Notes: generated by a model from the letters alone, not told the origin. A stretch of DNA of 64,000 bases from Heterodera schachtii (GCA_023374025.1 SIJG01000079.1:558001-622000); one strand, 5' to 3'; shown: positions 1 through 13,040, numbered from the stretch's first letter. Made by a program: numbers and translations.

Positions 1-370
1 TCATGCTTTCTTTTTCTTTCTCCAAAACTGCTTTTTTCAAACTGTTTTGAGGTTCTATCAATAACAATATTGTCTGTTCGTACTTGCTGTGAAGTTGAGG
101 GTCTATCAAATATGTTAAAAAATTCATTATCTTGTTCATCTTGTTCAATCCGCTTTTTGTGGGAGCTTTGAACCCATTTTTCACCGCTTTTTTCAGGGAG
201 CTTCGAACCCTTTGGACCGCTTTTTTCAGGGAGCTTTGAACCCTTTGAACCGCTTTTTAATGGGAGCTTTGAACCCAATTCGGTTTTTTCATTGTCAGCT
301 TGTTGTTGGTCGGAATATTTTTTTCCTTCAAAAGGAAATAATTGTTTTTTACAAACCATTATATGTTTAT
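1..370 (-). CDS. partial internal exon of an unidentified hydrophilic protein, cut by window edge
   Basis: Read on the minus strand, an open frame runs without a stop from the acceptor-like TTGTTTTAG (AG at 372-371) through position 1, about 123 codons, and leaves the window still open. The first in-frame Met is at 359-357 (MVCKKQLFPFEGKK...). The composition is Lys/Ser/Glu/Gln-rich and probably disordered. The middle holds 11-residue repeats of the type GSKGSKLPEKS. Farther on are an acidic stretch (IEQDEQDNEFFNIFDRPSTS) and a basic stretch (GERKRKH). The region is richer in G+C than its surroundings, and the 33-bp DNA repeat keeps the frame; both support coding. Just after the acceptor, LDKHIMVCKK loosely recalls the end of a zinc finger, but no CxxC is visible, so the family is not recognised. 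A 71-aa plus-strand open frame here is the antisense shadow. The upstream exon was not identified. Confidence 0.5.
150..283 (-). repeat. four-copy 33-34 bp minisatellite inside coding exon
   Basis: The plus strand shows CCGCTTTTT starting at 150, 184, 217 and 250, each followed by a GGGAGCTTTGAACCC-like block. The period is 33-34 bp. On the minus strand the copies encode near-identical 11-residue units (SGPKGSKLPEK type), so the array is in phase with the open frame at 1-370. Confidence 0.8.
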
Positions 371-3300
371 CTAAAACAATTTAAATTAAAACAATTGATA
401 AATTTTCATATTATGCTTAAAAATTAATAGCTAAATAGGTTTAGTAAATCGGGCAGGGTCGTGATATCCGCACTAAATATGTTAGTTTTTAAAACATAAA
501 AACCCTTTTATTGAGCAATTTTATAAAATGTATTATTCACATATTTAAGAGTTTAAAAAAACCAAAATTAAACCTTGTAAAAAATTCAAATTCTTTTTTT
601 ATCTTAAAGTTTTAAAATACTTCCGTATTAAAAGGTTGTGAAACTATAATATATTCAAATCATTCAAACAAATAAGAAATAATTAGTTTAAATTTGTATA
701 CAACCAAAAAAATAATAATAATTTTGCATTTATTTTGATATTTCAAAGTTTTTAATCGAAATGAAAATGACCGATTCTTTTTTTCGTTTGTTTTTCATCA
801 GTTAGTTTCGAAATTAAAAGGATCGATTCTTTCTTCCACTGTTTTTCATCCGTCAGTGTTTTGCATATTTTACTCTTTTTCTTTTTCTATCACTCCTTTT
901 GAATTTCTTTTCTTTTTACTAAATAAACAAATCGCCAAACATTTATGCCAATTTAACTGCAACCAAAAAAGGGGCGGAGCTTCCTCTCACTTATTATATT
1001 AGGGGATATTTATAAACTATATAAACGTATCGAAGAATGATATTATTTCAAAATAAAATTTAAATTTCTGAATTGATTATTTATAATATTAACTATTGAT
1101 ATCTTTTAAAATATTTATAAAATCAAAAATAAATTATGTGAAATTTGTATCAATTAAGGTTCACTTTAGCATGATATTTATGGTGTTTTAAAGATTCCAC
1201 AATTACATAAATAACTAGTACGTTTTCAGTCAGATTTTCATTAATTTCGATAATGCTCTCAATTTTTGTGTATTTTTAATTATTTAATCAAAAAACGGCT
1301 AATTTTCTAATTTGAATAATTAAATGTAAAAAGTATGTTTTTTCTTAATATAAAAAAAGAGTGATTACTTTTCCAATAAAGAACCTTTTTCACATAAATT
1401 AGGAAAATAAAGATGTTGCGACATTTGATCCTTTTCTTTATTCTTCTACAATCGATACTTAAAAAATTTAGAAAAGTTTACATTCATATTAAATAAATCA
1501 GATATATCCCAAAGAGTAAAAAATTATACAATATTATTAAATAATTCAGCTTTAACTTTTTAAATTATTAGCTAATACCTGATAAAGTACACTAAAATAA
1601 AGCAATAATCGGTGGCGTATTTGAAAATTATCGTTTGTTTTCAAGTATTTAATACCTGAAGATAGTAATTTTTGCCCTAACGATTTCGAGAAGGTTCACG
1701 GTAAATTGGACACCGGAAAAAAACAAGAATTTTAATTGAAATAGCAGAAATCCATCATACATTCATAATGAAACAAGTTTTCATTTTGATATAATTTTGC
1801 CAATTTTTCTTTTATCGATTTTTTTTACATTTAATTTTATTATTAAACGAAATTCAATTATTTTCTAATAACTTCAATATTTTGTAGCTTTTATTTACTC
1901 AATTTTGTACTGTTAGATTAGAAACATATTTTTTAAACTTTTCTTGTTCTAATACATAAATATGTCCTTGGTTCATGTACGGGATAATTCTAGATGGTTA
2001 TGCAATTAATTTTGTGTATATTTTGTTATTCGAATGCAATATTAATTTTGAATTCATGTTCTTAATTAACAAATTCTTAGATTTTTTAATAAAACTGAGT
2101 TTTAGTTTTTCTATTTCACCTCATGATCTGTAATCTTTTCCATTTTCATGTGAAGACAGTAAATATTTCATTATATATATTTTTACTTTATCTTATAAAA
2201 ATTTACATTTTATTTGTTTATTTTTATATTTTCATCAATTGCATGGTGAGTATATTTAACGCTTAAATATTTAAGAAATTATTTTATTTTTTTGTTTTAA
2301 ATAATTTTGCCGTAATTCCTTTCTTTTTTGCAGTGTTTAGATTTGTAAATTGAAATTAAATTGATTTATTTAAATATTCTTATGCATTTTTTTGTTTTTT
2401 CATTTCGTGTTTGAAGTTGTAGCTAAAGAGTTGAGTGGACGAAAACATCATGTTATGCGCCATCCATATCATTAACTTCATTTGCTTCTAATTATTTATC
2501 ATGTTAAATATTCAATTTTTGTATTTACAAAATTTTAATAAAGTTGAATTTTTACAATAAATCTCATATATTTGTGATTTATTTCGTTACTTAATATACT
2601 GAAAATGTTATTTTTACTCGTTTTATTAAAAGTTTTGTAATTTGTATACGCAATATAATATTTATTTTTTAATTTTATCTTTAATTTTGGGTGCTCGTTA
2701 TTTTATTTAACCTTGATCATTTTTGTCAATAATAGCTCAATTCCCAATAATAGTAATGATTTGATATAACTTTTAATATTATTATTCTTGCATTCAATCA
2801 TTTGTTTCTTGCCCGCAGGCAAGGGTGAAGATTAATGTTATTTATTTAAAATATTAATATTAACAAATTATTTATTTTCCTTTGTTGATAATATTGTATT
2901 AATATTTTAACTTACAAATAACAAATATAATTCTAAAAAGTTTAAGTAATTTTTTAATTATTTTTGTTGTGATAAATTTGTTTGAAAATACAGTTTCTTT
3001 ATTATGTTAAAATTACTTTTTAATATTTAAAGGCATATATTAGTAGATTTTAGGCTAATAATCTAAACTAATTAATAAATTAAGTATGATTGTTTATATT
3101 CTGGTATAATTAAACATAATGGATAAATTATTTATATGAAAAACAAATATTGAAATGAAAAAATAATTAATATTGTTTATAGCAAAAATTAATAAATACT
3201 CAAAACAAATTATATATAATATTAAGTAAAAATTTAATTTTTTTAACTTGTCCATATATGCTGCAATGTCCTAACTTATGTCGGAGCGTTTATTTCTATT

Positions 3301-3616
3301 CTATTTTTTGCTTTTTTTTAAAAATAATAAGTAAAACTGTTTTGAAGTAATTAAAATATAGCTATTTTCTTTTGTTAATTAATTAATGGTTCTCCTTTTT
3401 TCTCTTTGAATTTTATATTTTTGTTTCATTCTCCAACAAACAATTTTTTCTGAACACATTACATGTATTAATTTTAAGATAATTTATCAAACAAATAAAA
3501 AGCAAATTCGGTGTCTTAATTATGGCGCCAATAAATTTTGTCCTTATAAATTTGTTTTAAAATTTAATTTTTGAAAATTTAACCAAACACAAGCAAAATC
3601 TTTAAAATAATAACTA
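371..3616. other. AT-rich stretch without a supported gene
   Basis: Nothing here can be defended as a gene. Small islands of higher G+C occur near 436-480, 960-1010 (GGGGCGGAGCTTCCTCTCAC), 1675-1715, 2410-2465 and 2811-2830 (a CTTGCC/GGCAAG hairpin). An intron-like pair of sites, a GTGAGT donor near 2246 and a TTTTTTGCAG acceptor ending near 2334, lies around non-coding-looking sequence. Confidence 0.4.
769..856. repeat. two-copy diverged tandem repeat, period about 51 bp
   Basis: The segment GACCGATTCTTT followed by TTTTTCATCAGTTAG is repeated about 51 bp later as GGATCGATTCTTT followed by TTTTTCATCCGTCAG. The copies differ at several bases. Confidence 0.4.
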
Positions 3617-3807
3617 GAGTGAAGCGGGACCGGGAACGGGAACGGGCCGGGAATTCCCGGTCATCCGAGGCCCCGGTTCCCGGTCTTTTGTATTATTTTC
3701 ACTTGAAATAATTAAAATTTGAATTTATTGAATTTATTTGAATTTTTCAAATTTCCCGGCAAGTCCCGGTTCCGGTTTTGCCCAAAATTTTCGGTCCCGC
3801 TTCACTC
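3617..3807. mobile_element. 191-bp MITE-like element with 16-bp perfect terminal inverted repeats and TA target duplication
   Basis: The element starts GAGTGAAGCGGGACCG and ends CGGTCCCGCTTCACTC, a perfect 16-bp inverted pair. TA lies directly outside both ends (3615-3616 and 3808-3809), which is the target-site duplication of Tc1/mariner-type transposition. Both ends are rich in CCGGGAACGGG and CCCGGTTCCCGG motifs, including the palindrome CCGGGAATTCCCGG, whereas the middle is AT-rich. There is no transposase, so it would be non-autonomous. The ends are visible directly; the superfamily assignment rests only on the TA duplication. Confidence 0.75.
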
Positions 3808-4038
3808 TAATAATTGTTTTTAATGAATCGAATATGTTTAACAAGTTTTGAAGTATTTATCAAAATAAAGCTGCCTATGTTAATCATTATATAAGTTTTC
3901 TTTTGTTAATTATCCTTTATCACTAAAAATTCAATTTAATTTTTATTGATATAATTTTTTTATTAAACGAATTTTTTAAAATCTTCACTCTTATGTTTAA
4001 ATTAAAAATTTAAATACTAAGTAAAATAAATTTTTCAG

Positions 4039-4125
4039 ATTTTTAACTCTAATCCGGTCAAAGGAATCACCATAACTCCAAATTTCGACAAACTCCGGCC
4101 AAAATCAATTATTAATACAAAATAA
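4039..4125 (+). other. exon-like island, possible 3' terminal exon
   Basis: A TTTTTCAG acceptor (ending at 4038) is followed directly by 28 open codons and a TAA. The peptide contains NSNPVKGITITPNFDKLRP. Base composition is higher in G+C than the flanks. No homologue is recognised and no upstream exon was found. It may be a relict exon or chance. Confidence 0.2.
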
Positions 4126-4736
4126 TATTGGCTATAAATGGGGATTTATTTTTATCTTTATTCATTTTAATTCGCGGAATATTAGGGCATGAAATTTTTT
4201 CAATATATTATTTAATTTTGCATGCTTTTCCATTTTTTAGATATTTAGAATAGGAAATTGTTATTTGTTTATTTGTTTGATATTTTCAAAAATCAAGAAA
4301 TATTATATGCATTTTAAAATTAATGCGTTTTTTTTATAACCGCAATAGATATTTCGATTACAGTGATAAAAAAAATCAGCTTTAGAATTTATTTTATTTT
4401 TTCGTTATTTTTAATTTATATAAGCTGTTTTCTAGCTATTTTTAGAAATTTATTTATTTACTGGAGAGCAACTAAATTTAATCATATTGCTTTCGATGGA
4501 AAATGATTAATAATTTTCTTATGTATAAAGTAATTATTTTTTTGGTGAGATGAGATTATAAAATTGTTTTTTGTTTATTTATTGGTTTAATATTTTCAAG
4601 TCGAATTCACCAACCTAATATTTTATACATTTCATTATCCTTTTCTTTAAAAATATCATATCATTAAGTATAAAATTTAAGTTTTCAATTCATTTTCACA
4701 ACAAATTTTTTTTGTGTTTACGCGTCACCATTGACA

Positions 4737-4832
4737 ATGGCTTCAAAAGTTGAGCCAAAGTCTGAAAAAAGAAAATGGATTATTTTTAGGAATTCAGGAT
4801 TTTCTTTTATTCGTTTAGGCAGCATGATGTGA
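4737..4832 (+). other. short open frame with good start context
   Basis: The ATG sits in ACAATGG, a favourable eukaryotic start context, and opens a 31-codon frame beginning MASKVEPKSEKRKWIIF. It could be the first exon of an unrecognised gene or a decayed copy. No splice donor stands out before the stop. Not recognised. Confidence 0.2.
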
Positions 4833-6770
4833 TAATTTGACAGGCTGCAATTTACAGTTCAAATGAGACTTTTAAAATTTAAAGTTTATAATTTATTAAT
4901 TAGATAAACTGGAAAATAAAACAAATTAAATATGTCGATAAAAATGTTTGGGTTTTACTTTGCTTTTTGCTCATTTTTAAAGAAATATTTAAATTTTTTA
5001 ATAAAATACATATATTAAATCTTAAAATAATAATAATTCACAATAAATAATAAAAATTTTGTAAAACTTTATTATTATTAATTTTCTAAAAATTAAGAAC
5101 AAATTTTTTTTTTAAATATATTTATTTGTTAGCAGGAATTGGGTATATTTTAGTATACTTTACATATAAATATTTTATCTCCTCATATAAAAACAATATA
5201 TATTTTTATTATAAAGACCATTTTTTCTAAATATATGAAGTATAAGAAACTTTAAATTTTTTATTTTTTTTAACATTAATATATTAAATTATTGTAAAGA
5301 ATTATAATTTATTATTTTTTACCATAATAAGTATAATTTTTTAAAAACTTCGCTTATACAAAATTGAAAGTGCATTTAAATGCTATAAAATTTTTAAATT
5401 CGATGATCAGAAAAATGAAAATATTTTAAAATAAAAAGTAATTTTACTAAAATACAAACATTTTACAAAAAAAAAAAAATATTAAAGTGGAATTGTTGTA
5501 AAATAAACAAAAAAGATGAAAATGAAGTTATAAATCTGTAATTTTCATCTTGACTGAGATCAGCGAAAACAACACATCATCTCGTTTTGGGAAAACACAA
5601 AATAATGTGAAAATTAAAGAGCCTACTTTTTTTCATACGCGAATTTGAAAAGTCAATTATTGAGACGCGCACCTCATGTAAATTATTTGATAACCATTTT
5701 TATAATTAAATACAGATATGATTTGGTTTGAGTCCGTTTATATTTAATTTATGTTCCTTCGAATAACTTATGTCATGGACCAGAACGAATATCTTGCAGA
5801 TTTTTAGTAAAGTAAGTAGAAAATTTGAAAAAAAAATACAAGATAAAAGAAATTTTTAATCTAAAAAATCATTAAAAAATATAAAATAATGACAAATAAC
5901 GGTCGATGTAATCTTAAAATTATATACAATAATAATGCATTCCGAATAGAAAAAATATTTAATAAATTATTTGTTTAAAAAGCAAAAAGAATAAAAAATA
6001 ATAATAAATGATATTAAAATGTATATTTATTAAAAACATTACTTTATATTTTTATTCACTGAATAAAGTAAGAATAATCGTTCGAAGAACTTATGCCATT
6101 GACAAGAACGAATATCTTGCAGATTTTTAGTGGAGTGAAAAATATAAGAAAAAAGAAAATTTACGTAAAAATTAAATAATATTATGTGAGCAATTATTAA
6201 TTTTAATCGCATTATACTGAAAAAAGAAATTATTAACCAATGATATTTAATGTTCTTAGTTTCTCATTCCCTTTAGTAACTTATTAATAAGATGATATTT
6301 TTAAAAATTTCAATGTAAACGATTACCAAATTATATTATTTATATAAATATCTTATGTAGCTCAATATCAGAAAGCATATGGATTCGTGAGCGGTCATCT
6401 TCAGACCAGAATTTGGGCAAAAATAATAAAATTATAATCGAAATTTAATGAATCACTTAATAAAAGAAAATAATGTAATACATTGGATCACAAAAATTAA
6501 AAAAAATATATTAAAAAGTACGCATAGAGAAAATATATTTTATAGCAAACAAAAATAAACGTACAAATAATCAATAGCACCTTGTTAAGGTTTTTTAAAA
6601 TATTTAGTTTTACAATTTTTAAATCTTAATGAGAAAATGGAAATAAATTACCAGCCTTAGTATTAATATAAAAAATTATGTAATAAAATTAATCTTTATT
6701 TACTTCAAAAGGGGACATTTTCAAGCGATCATATATCCAAATAGATTAATTAATTGCTTGCTTATAACGG
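4833..6770. other. AT-rich stretch without a supported gene
   Basis: I see no coding exon here. Apart from the separated direct repeat at 5758-6134 there are only a few less AT-rich patches, such as 5555-5600, 5635-5680 and 6380-6415. Confidence 0.4.
5758..6134 (+). repeat. separated direct repeat (5758-5812 and 6081-6134)
   Basis: Two segments of about 55 bp, 323 bp apart, share GAACGAATATCTTGCAGATT with similar flanks (TTCGAATAACTTATG against TTCGAAGAACTTATG). The intervening DNA is plain AT-rich sequence. They look like remnants of a diverged dispersed or duplicated element. Confidence 0.6.
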
Positions 6771-7160
6771 ATGAATGATATTCAATTGTTGAATTTCTTC
6801 ATTTATTTCGATTTTCTGGATCCTACCCAAAACGTCCCCTTCCATAACGGCACCACCCATCAAGCCAAAACGTCACCAAAATTGCCAATGCTTAAATTTA
6901 AGTAAAAGGATCAGTCTCAGATCTCGCATTCTCCCTTTGTCTCTCTCCTTTCTTTTTATTCTATCTCTATCACTTCGTCTCTTTCTCTCTCATTACATTT
7001 TTAACCTTCTCTTTCTTTGTTTTCATTCATCACTAATTTTTTCTCTTTTCTGACTCCGCTGTTCTTTATTTGTTCAATGGAGTCGCTTTGGAAAGTGACG
7101 CCAATTAACTATTGAGGAAAGAAGAACATTTGGCTTTTTTTTTGAGCGTTGGTGCGCATT
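6771..7160 (+). other. compositional island: 44-codon open frame followed by CT-rich tract
   Basis: From 6771 an ATG frame of 44 codons ends at 6903-6905; its second half (DPTQNVPFHNGTTHQAKTSP) looks coding in composition. It is followed by about 130 bp of strongly pyrimidine-rich DNA (CTCTCTCC, TCTCTTTCTCTCTC) up to about 7060. A second small frame (ATG near 7077, MESLWKVTPINY) follows. This may be the remains of a promoter and 5' region, or a degenerate element. Function unknown. Confidence 0.25.
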
Positions 7161-7971
7161 GCTGAACAGTCATTTTACATTTCATTTCAATCATCCAAAT
7201 GCAAAAAATTATTCAATAAATATAATTATTAGGGTTGTGAATTAAATGATCATTTTTTAAAAATAATACTAAGTTGTTTTTAAAATATTATTTTTTACTT
7301 TTAACTACATAATTAATTTTCATGATTTTTTCAATACATTTTGTGAGTTGACTTTTTACTTTTTTAGCAGACTCTTTTGTAGTATATTCTTTAAACAAAT
7401 TTCAATTCATTTATTAATTGAAAGTAACTAACGACAATAAAAATGCCAAACAATGTCAAAAGAATATTTAATATAAATAATAATACAAATATTCCATGAC
7501 TTAATTATTAATCAAATTATTTTATGCAATGAAAGCTGAACAAATAGCAAAAAAAAAAACCGGTTATTTTTTTCATTAAATATAATAGATAAAAAATATT
7601 CTTTCTTTAATGTCTTGTTAACTATACTTAAAAAGTAACTTGGTTCAATTAAGAAAATGAATTTAAATATCCGATCTATCATTTCAATCAAATAAATTTC
7701 AATATAAGAAAAAAAAATTTATTAATTAGACTATTTTATTTTTATATCTGCAACTTTTAATTAATAATAAATTGTATTTATTAAAAATTAAACCAATTCA
7801 ATTTCTTTGCGCGCAAAGACTTAAAAATGGAAAATTAGTGATATAACTCAAAATAAAAATAATGTCCCGAAGTATTAAAGTAAAAATTTATAAATTGTCT
7901 GGAATCATCCAATTTTAAAACAACATTATTAAATTTATTTTTTTAAAACACCGAATTTTGAAATTGTGAAG

Positions 7972-8075
7972 AATTAAAAAATTAAATAAAAATTCATTAT
8001 TTTTGTTAAAGCCATAATTTCTTAATTAAAAAATTAAATAAAAATTCATTATTTTTGTTAAAGCCATAATTTCTT
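7972..8075. repeat. near-perfect two-copy 52-bp tandem duplication
   Basis: The 52-bp unit beginning AATTAAAAAATTAAAT and ending GCCATAATTTCTT occurs twice head to tail, at 7972-8023 and 8024-8075, with no difference that I can see. It looks like a recent slippage duplication. Confidence 0.85.
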
Positions 8076-11000
8076 AAAGGATTTTTTTATTTTTAAATAA
8101 TTAAACGATTTTAGCACAATAAAAAATTTTAATAAACCTAAAATACTAATAACTTGAATACATCTATTAAAATGCATATTTTTTTTAATGTTTTTAAAAA
8201 CAATGGACAGAAAGAATAAAAATAATATGCTCCGATGCACGAGAATATAAAATATTGGGCCAGGCTTCATTTTTTTACCTGATTTTTTTTATAAATACCA
8301 AAACAAATATGTCAAAAAATTGTTTACATTAAGTAACAAATAAAATGGAGAAAATAAATGACATTAAAATATAAATTAAAAATAAATAGTGATTTATTAA
8401 AACGTACCATTAAAAACATTATGAAAAATAATAAAAATTTCTATTGAAAAAAAATTATAAAAAGTTAATATAAATATAATTAATTTTTGTGCAAAACTGA
8501 AATAATTAATTTTTGGGGTCTAATAAACCTAAAATAGATGCTAAAAGTGGGAATATCAAACTATGACTAAAAAACTCCAAAATATAAACTTTTTTTTATC
8601 TAGATGAATTCTTAAATTTTTATAGTCGAATAAAAAATTTTCTATTTTTTTAAGAACCAGTTCAACTAATAAGCAAATCATATTGAAAACACGCTACTAA
8701 ATAAGAAAAATTGTACATTATTTATATATACATATTTACACCAAACAAATTTTGAAAATGCTTTTTCAAAATTATTATAAAGGCTAAAAAATAATCAATT
8801 AAATTCAATTAATTAGAAACATAAGCAAATAAATTAAGCAAGATGAGTGTCCACAGTTAAACAAATTTCGAAAATGAAGGAAACTAAAAAAAATATTTTA
8901 TTTATAATATTGTAAAATAAATTAAAAATGTAAATTTAATAATATAAGTAAAATGTAAGATAATGTAATGAAAATGCTAATAAATTTTCATTTAAATAAA
9001 AATACCAAAAATTAAAAATTTGCATATGTTTTTAATAAAAAAAATTTGTGAAACACTTTAGTAATGATAATTCTTCAAATTTAAATTAATCAAAACATAA
9101 TTATTTATAAAAAAGTTAACTGAACATTAAATTGATAATTTAATTTGTTTGCATTTATTTCTTATTGTCCTGTTTCAACGACTCATTTTGGTTTTACTTT
9201 ACCAAGTTGAATGATTTAAAAAAAGAAAATTATTCAACATTGTCACTTTGAAAAAAGAATAAATATTTAAAAATAATTGTAAATTAAATTAATAAATAAC
9301 AGGCATTCATATAAAATCAAATTAAATAAAAAAAAATTAAACACCTAACTATTCATTCACTTTGAAAATTTATTTTACAATTATCTTTAATTAAATTGCA
9401 TTTATTTTACCTTTTATGTGTAATAAATAAAATTTATGTTGTTTAGCATAGAAAAAATAATAAAGAAAGATTTGTTAATAAAAGAAATTAAAAATATATT
9501 TGAGCAATTTACAAAATAATAATTACGTGTACTAGAAACTTTCAAATATTTACACACTTTTATCTAAAATTTGTATAATGTTTAGTAAATTTGTCAATAA
9601 TTATTCGAAATAAAATTATAAAGTATAAAATTTAAAATTATATATATAAATCGTTTTTTTAAAAAACCCTTTTATAAGAAAAGAAATGAAAGATAATTAT
9701 TTAAATAGTTTATTTTTTTCAAAATGCCTGTTTTCAGGGCTCAAGTGGGCGTTATTTATGTAGGAGTTCAAGTCCTAGATTCTCCAGAGCCATCTTCACT
9801 GGTATTAATATAAAAACTTTTAATAAATTTACCAAAAAACATATATCAATAAAACAAAGATAAATTTTTAGAAAATTTAAAATGGATAATTTGCCAAAAG
9901 TGTTAAAATTAAGACCAAAACGAATCCAAATTCCATAAAAATCTTTTCTTTAAAACACAATTTAAAATAAAGCAAAACTAATTAGAAATATCTATTTAAT
10001 TAATAAATATAGATCACAAAATTAAATAAAAAGAATAATCATCAAAATTTACTCCATTTTCGGTCATAATGAAATTTCTGTCAATAAATAAAGCTGCCCA
10101 AACATTTTGTTAATGAATTCAGATGCCAAGAATATTATTGGAAATACTCTATCAATGATTAATATAATATTAAGTTAAAAAATTCAATTAAAAGAGCATA
10201 TTTCGATTTGGTTTGTTTGATTAAATATGCCTGAATCATTCATGTTAAAAAAAATTAATATTTCTTTATACTTCTTGAATATTGTGAAGCAAAAAAAAAA
10301 TGAGAAAGGATAGAAAAAATGAAATCAAATAAACAATTGAAAAAATTTTACAACTATAAATACCGGTAATAATAAAAAGATTAATCAATTTTTTAAATAC
10401 ATCAATATTTAAGAACTAAAAAATAGTAAAAGCTTCCAAATTTTTTTAAAATAATATATTGCACATGTTGATAAAGATAAAAATTTAAAAAAGATATTTT
10501 GTGTATTTTTCAAGTTCAAATTTTAAAAACGTAATACAGTATTTGATCGTCAAAAAAAGGAAAAAAATAAAAAATTAATTTAATATCTATTAACATTAAG
10601 CAGATCGACTAAATTACTTCTTGGTATTAAATCTAAATAAAATGAAAGTAATTAACCCACAATTAATGAAGAAATTAAAAACAAACTCTTTGATGTACTA
10701 CTTACTAGTATAAATGAGGACAAATTTTATAATTTTGAATGATTAAATTTTTAAAACAAAGTAAATAACAATAAAAAAAAAGCTGTTTGAATTCTAATAG
10801 GTGCGAACGAATAATTCATAAAATTTTCGGGTTACAATAATTGATAAACTAAAATAAAAAAAAATACTCGTAAATTAAAATTGCATAATACTATAAATGT
10901 TTAATTCTGACCAAATAAATTTTGGAAACTTATAGAATTTTTAATATTTTAATAAATTTAGAAAAAAAAGTTTCAGTAAATAAATAATTCGATAAGCAAA

Positions 11001-12926
11001 AATTTGTAATATAAAAAAAATAAATTTTTAATGAGTGAAAAAATGTTAATTATTCTAATAAGAAAGTATTTTATTATCAATAGCGCTTTTAGACCACAAC
11101 CAAAATGTTTTAAAAGTAACATGTAGAAATAAAAAATTAATTATTATAATAAAGGATGGAGAAAGAATGTTGCGACGATATGCTGTAGGACGAGAAAATA
11201 ACAATTTTTTATCTATTTTTGTTGTGATAATCTTAAATGTTTCTAATTAAATATAATACATATTATATTGCTTAATTATTGAATTAAATTAATTTCAATA
11301 AAAATATTTGATTTAAAACAATAATATTTATGAGTTTATGATGAAAAAATTATTTATTGAAATATTAACAAATAGTATACTTTATTTAACCCGCAAAATT
11401 TAATATCAAATAAATATAACATAAATTATTTGTGATATAATTCCATAAAGCTAAAATAAAAATTTTACAAATATTTTTCTTAAAAATTATTTATAGCTTT
11501 TGCAATCAAATAAATAATTTTTGAACCTTAGAAATTAATTTTAAAAATAATATTGATTTTAAAAGCAATAAAGGTGTGCTGTTTTATATAAATTTAAGTA
11601 ATAACTAGTAAGAAATAATAAACTGAAAGAAATATACATAAATAAGAAAGAAAGGAATAGTAAAAGACAGTTATTAGTTAATTAATAGAAAAATAATTTA
11701 TATTATTTGTGATTTGCTTATTAATAATTTGAAACAAATGACTTAAAAACAAATTTAAAATGCACTTATGACATTATTTTACATTATTTAATATCACTGA
11801 TTGTTAAGCATATGGAAATTGAAAACCTATATTAACAGAAAAAGCAAAAAGTAAAGTTTAAGTATATTAATAGTATGGTTAAAAGTTCGAACAAAAAGTA
11901 AAAAAATTAAATGTATTAGAGCAATTTCAAAACAAAATTTAAAAAAGTTATAATAAACGCATTTGCATTAATTAAACAGAAATTTTAATTATAATTCATT
12001 TTTGAAATTAAACCTAAATTTTACAGAATGAATTATAATTAATTAAATAAATTTATCAAATATACTAATTATTAAATAAAATTGCTTAGAAAATTTCACT
12101 GCAACCGCAATTCCAACATCCCAAAAATAATAAAAATTTCGCTTCTTATTAAAAAAAATAATATATTTACATATTTAATAAAAAGTCATATCTCAAATGA
12201 AATTGTATCACTTATAAAAATTTCTATATCCTGAATATTGCAACTATTAAAATCTTAAATGTTTAAATAAAGGGAAAAAATAAACAAATGTTTAGCAATA
12301 TTTTCTAAGTTCAGAATTTAAAAATTAATGAAAAATTACTAAAGATTTAAAACTATATTAAAAAAATTATTAAAAATAATGAAAAAAAGTTGCGGGAGCG
12401 AGCTAAAAATTTTTGATTATTTATTTCAACCCTTAAACGCTGTAGAAGCGATTGAATGAAAAAAAAAATTAAATTTTGTATAATTCATTTTCATTTATAA
12501 ATTTATATTATAAATATTAACAGTTTTATGGCTACAAATGTGACTATGGTAATAAAATAAGAATAAAATTTTATTATTCTGAATAAGACTTGGTTTGAAA
12601 AAAAGAGATATTCCATCACAGCCTTGCTTCCAAAATAATATATAAGTATTGTAATATTCATTTATTTTCGTTTAAATTATCTCTTTTAATTCAGTTAAAG
12701 AAGAACCATTTGGATTTATTTGCTTAACCTATTCTATTTTTTTAAATTAATTTTCTATCGTTTTATTTGTTTAAAAATCAAACATTTGATAATAAAAAAA
12801 ATTTAAGAAAATAATTCTAGCAATTAATCTTAAAATGCTCAAATCTGATAACCCAGTTTTTATGTACTAATAAATCAAACTGCTTTATATCTATATAATT
12901 TATTGTCTATATATATTTTCTAACAG
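8076..12926. other. AT-rich gene-poor stretch
   Basis: Almost uniformly A+T with long A runs, and no exon can be supported. A few less AT-rich spots occur at 9735-9800, 11155-11200 and 12385-12450. The 70-aa open frame at 8058-8270 (minus) has Ile/Phe/Leu/Lys composition expected of random AT-rich DNA and is not called. Confidence 0.45.
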
Positions 12927-13040
12927 GAGCCTCAAAGAATTAATCACCCTTTTTCTTATTGCAACATCAATTTGGCCCTTACTATGAGTGCCACGGCATT
13001 AGTCGGTGCCGCTGTCCATGCGTATGCCATCGCAATTTAG
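12927..13040 (+). other. exon-like island, possible 3' terminal exon
   Basis: An acceptor TTTTCTAACAG ending at 12926 leads straight into 37 open codons and a TAG at 13038-13040. The peptide starts EPQRINHPFSYCNINLALTM and ends in an Ala-rich part (SATALVGAAVHAYAIAI). G+C content over 12975-13045 is far above the surroundings. The family is not recognised and no upstream exon was found. Other frames are also partly open, so the reading is uncertain. Confidence 0.25.

Noticed and set aside
436..480. Patch GGGCAGGGTCGTGATATCCGC as a possible upstream exon of the edge gene
   Set aside because: No donor in phase with the acceptor at 371 and a stop follows in the plausible frame.
9738..9802. Possible tRNA-like fold (TAGGA/TCCTA stem around GTTCAAG, GGCTC/GAGCC ends) or a short exon after TTTTCAG
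   Set aside because: Too short for a tRNA, lacks a D arm and anticodon arm, and the T-stem positions do not pair correctly; as an exon it has no partner or homologue.
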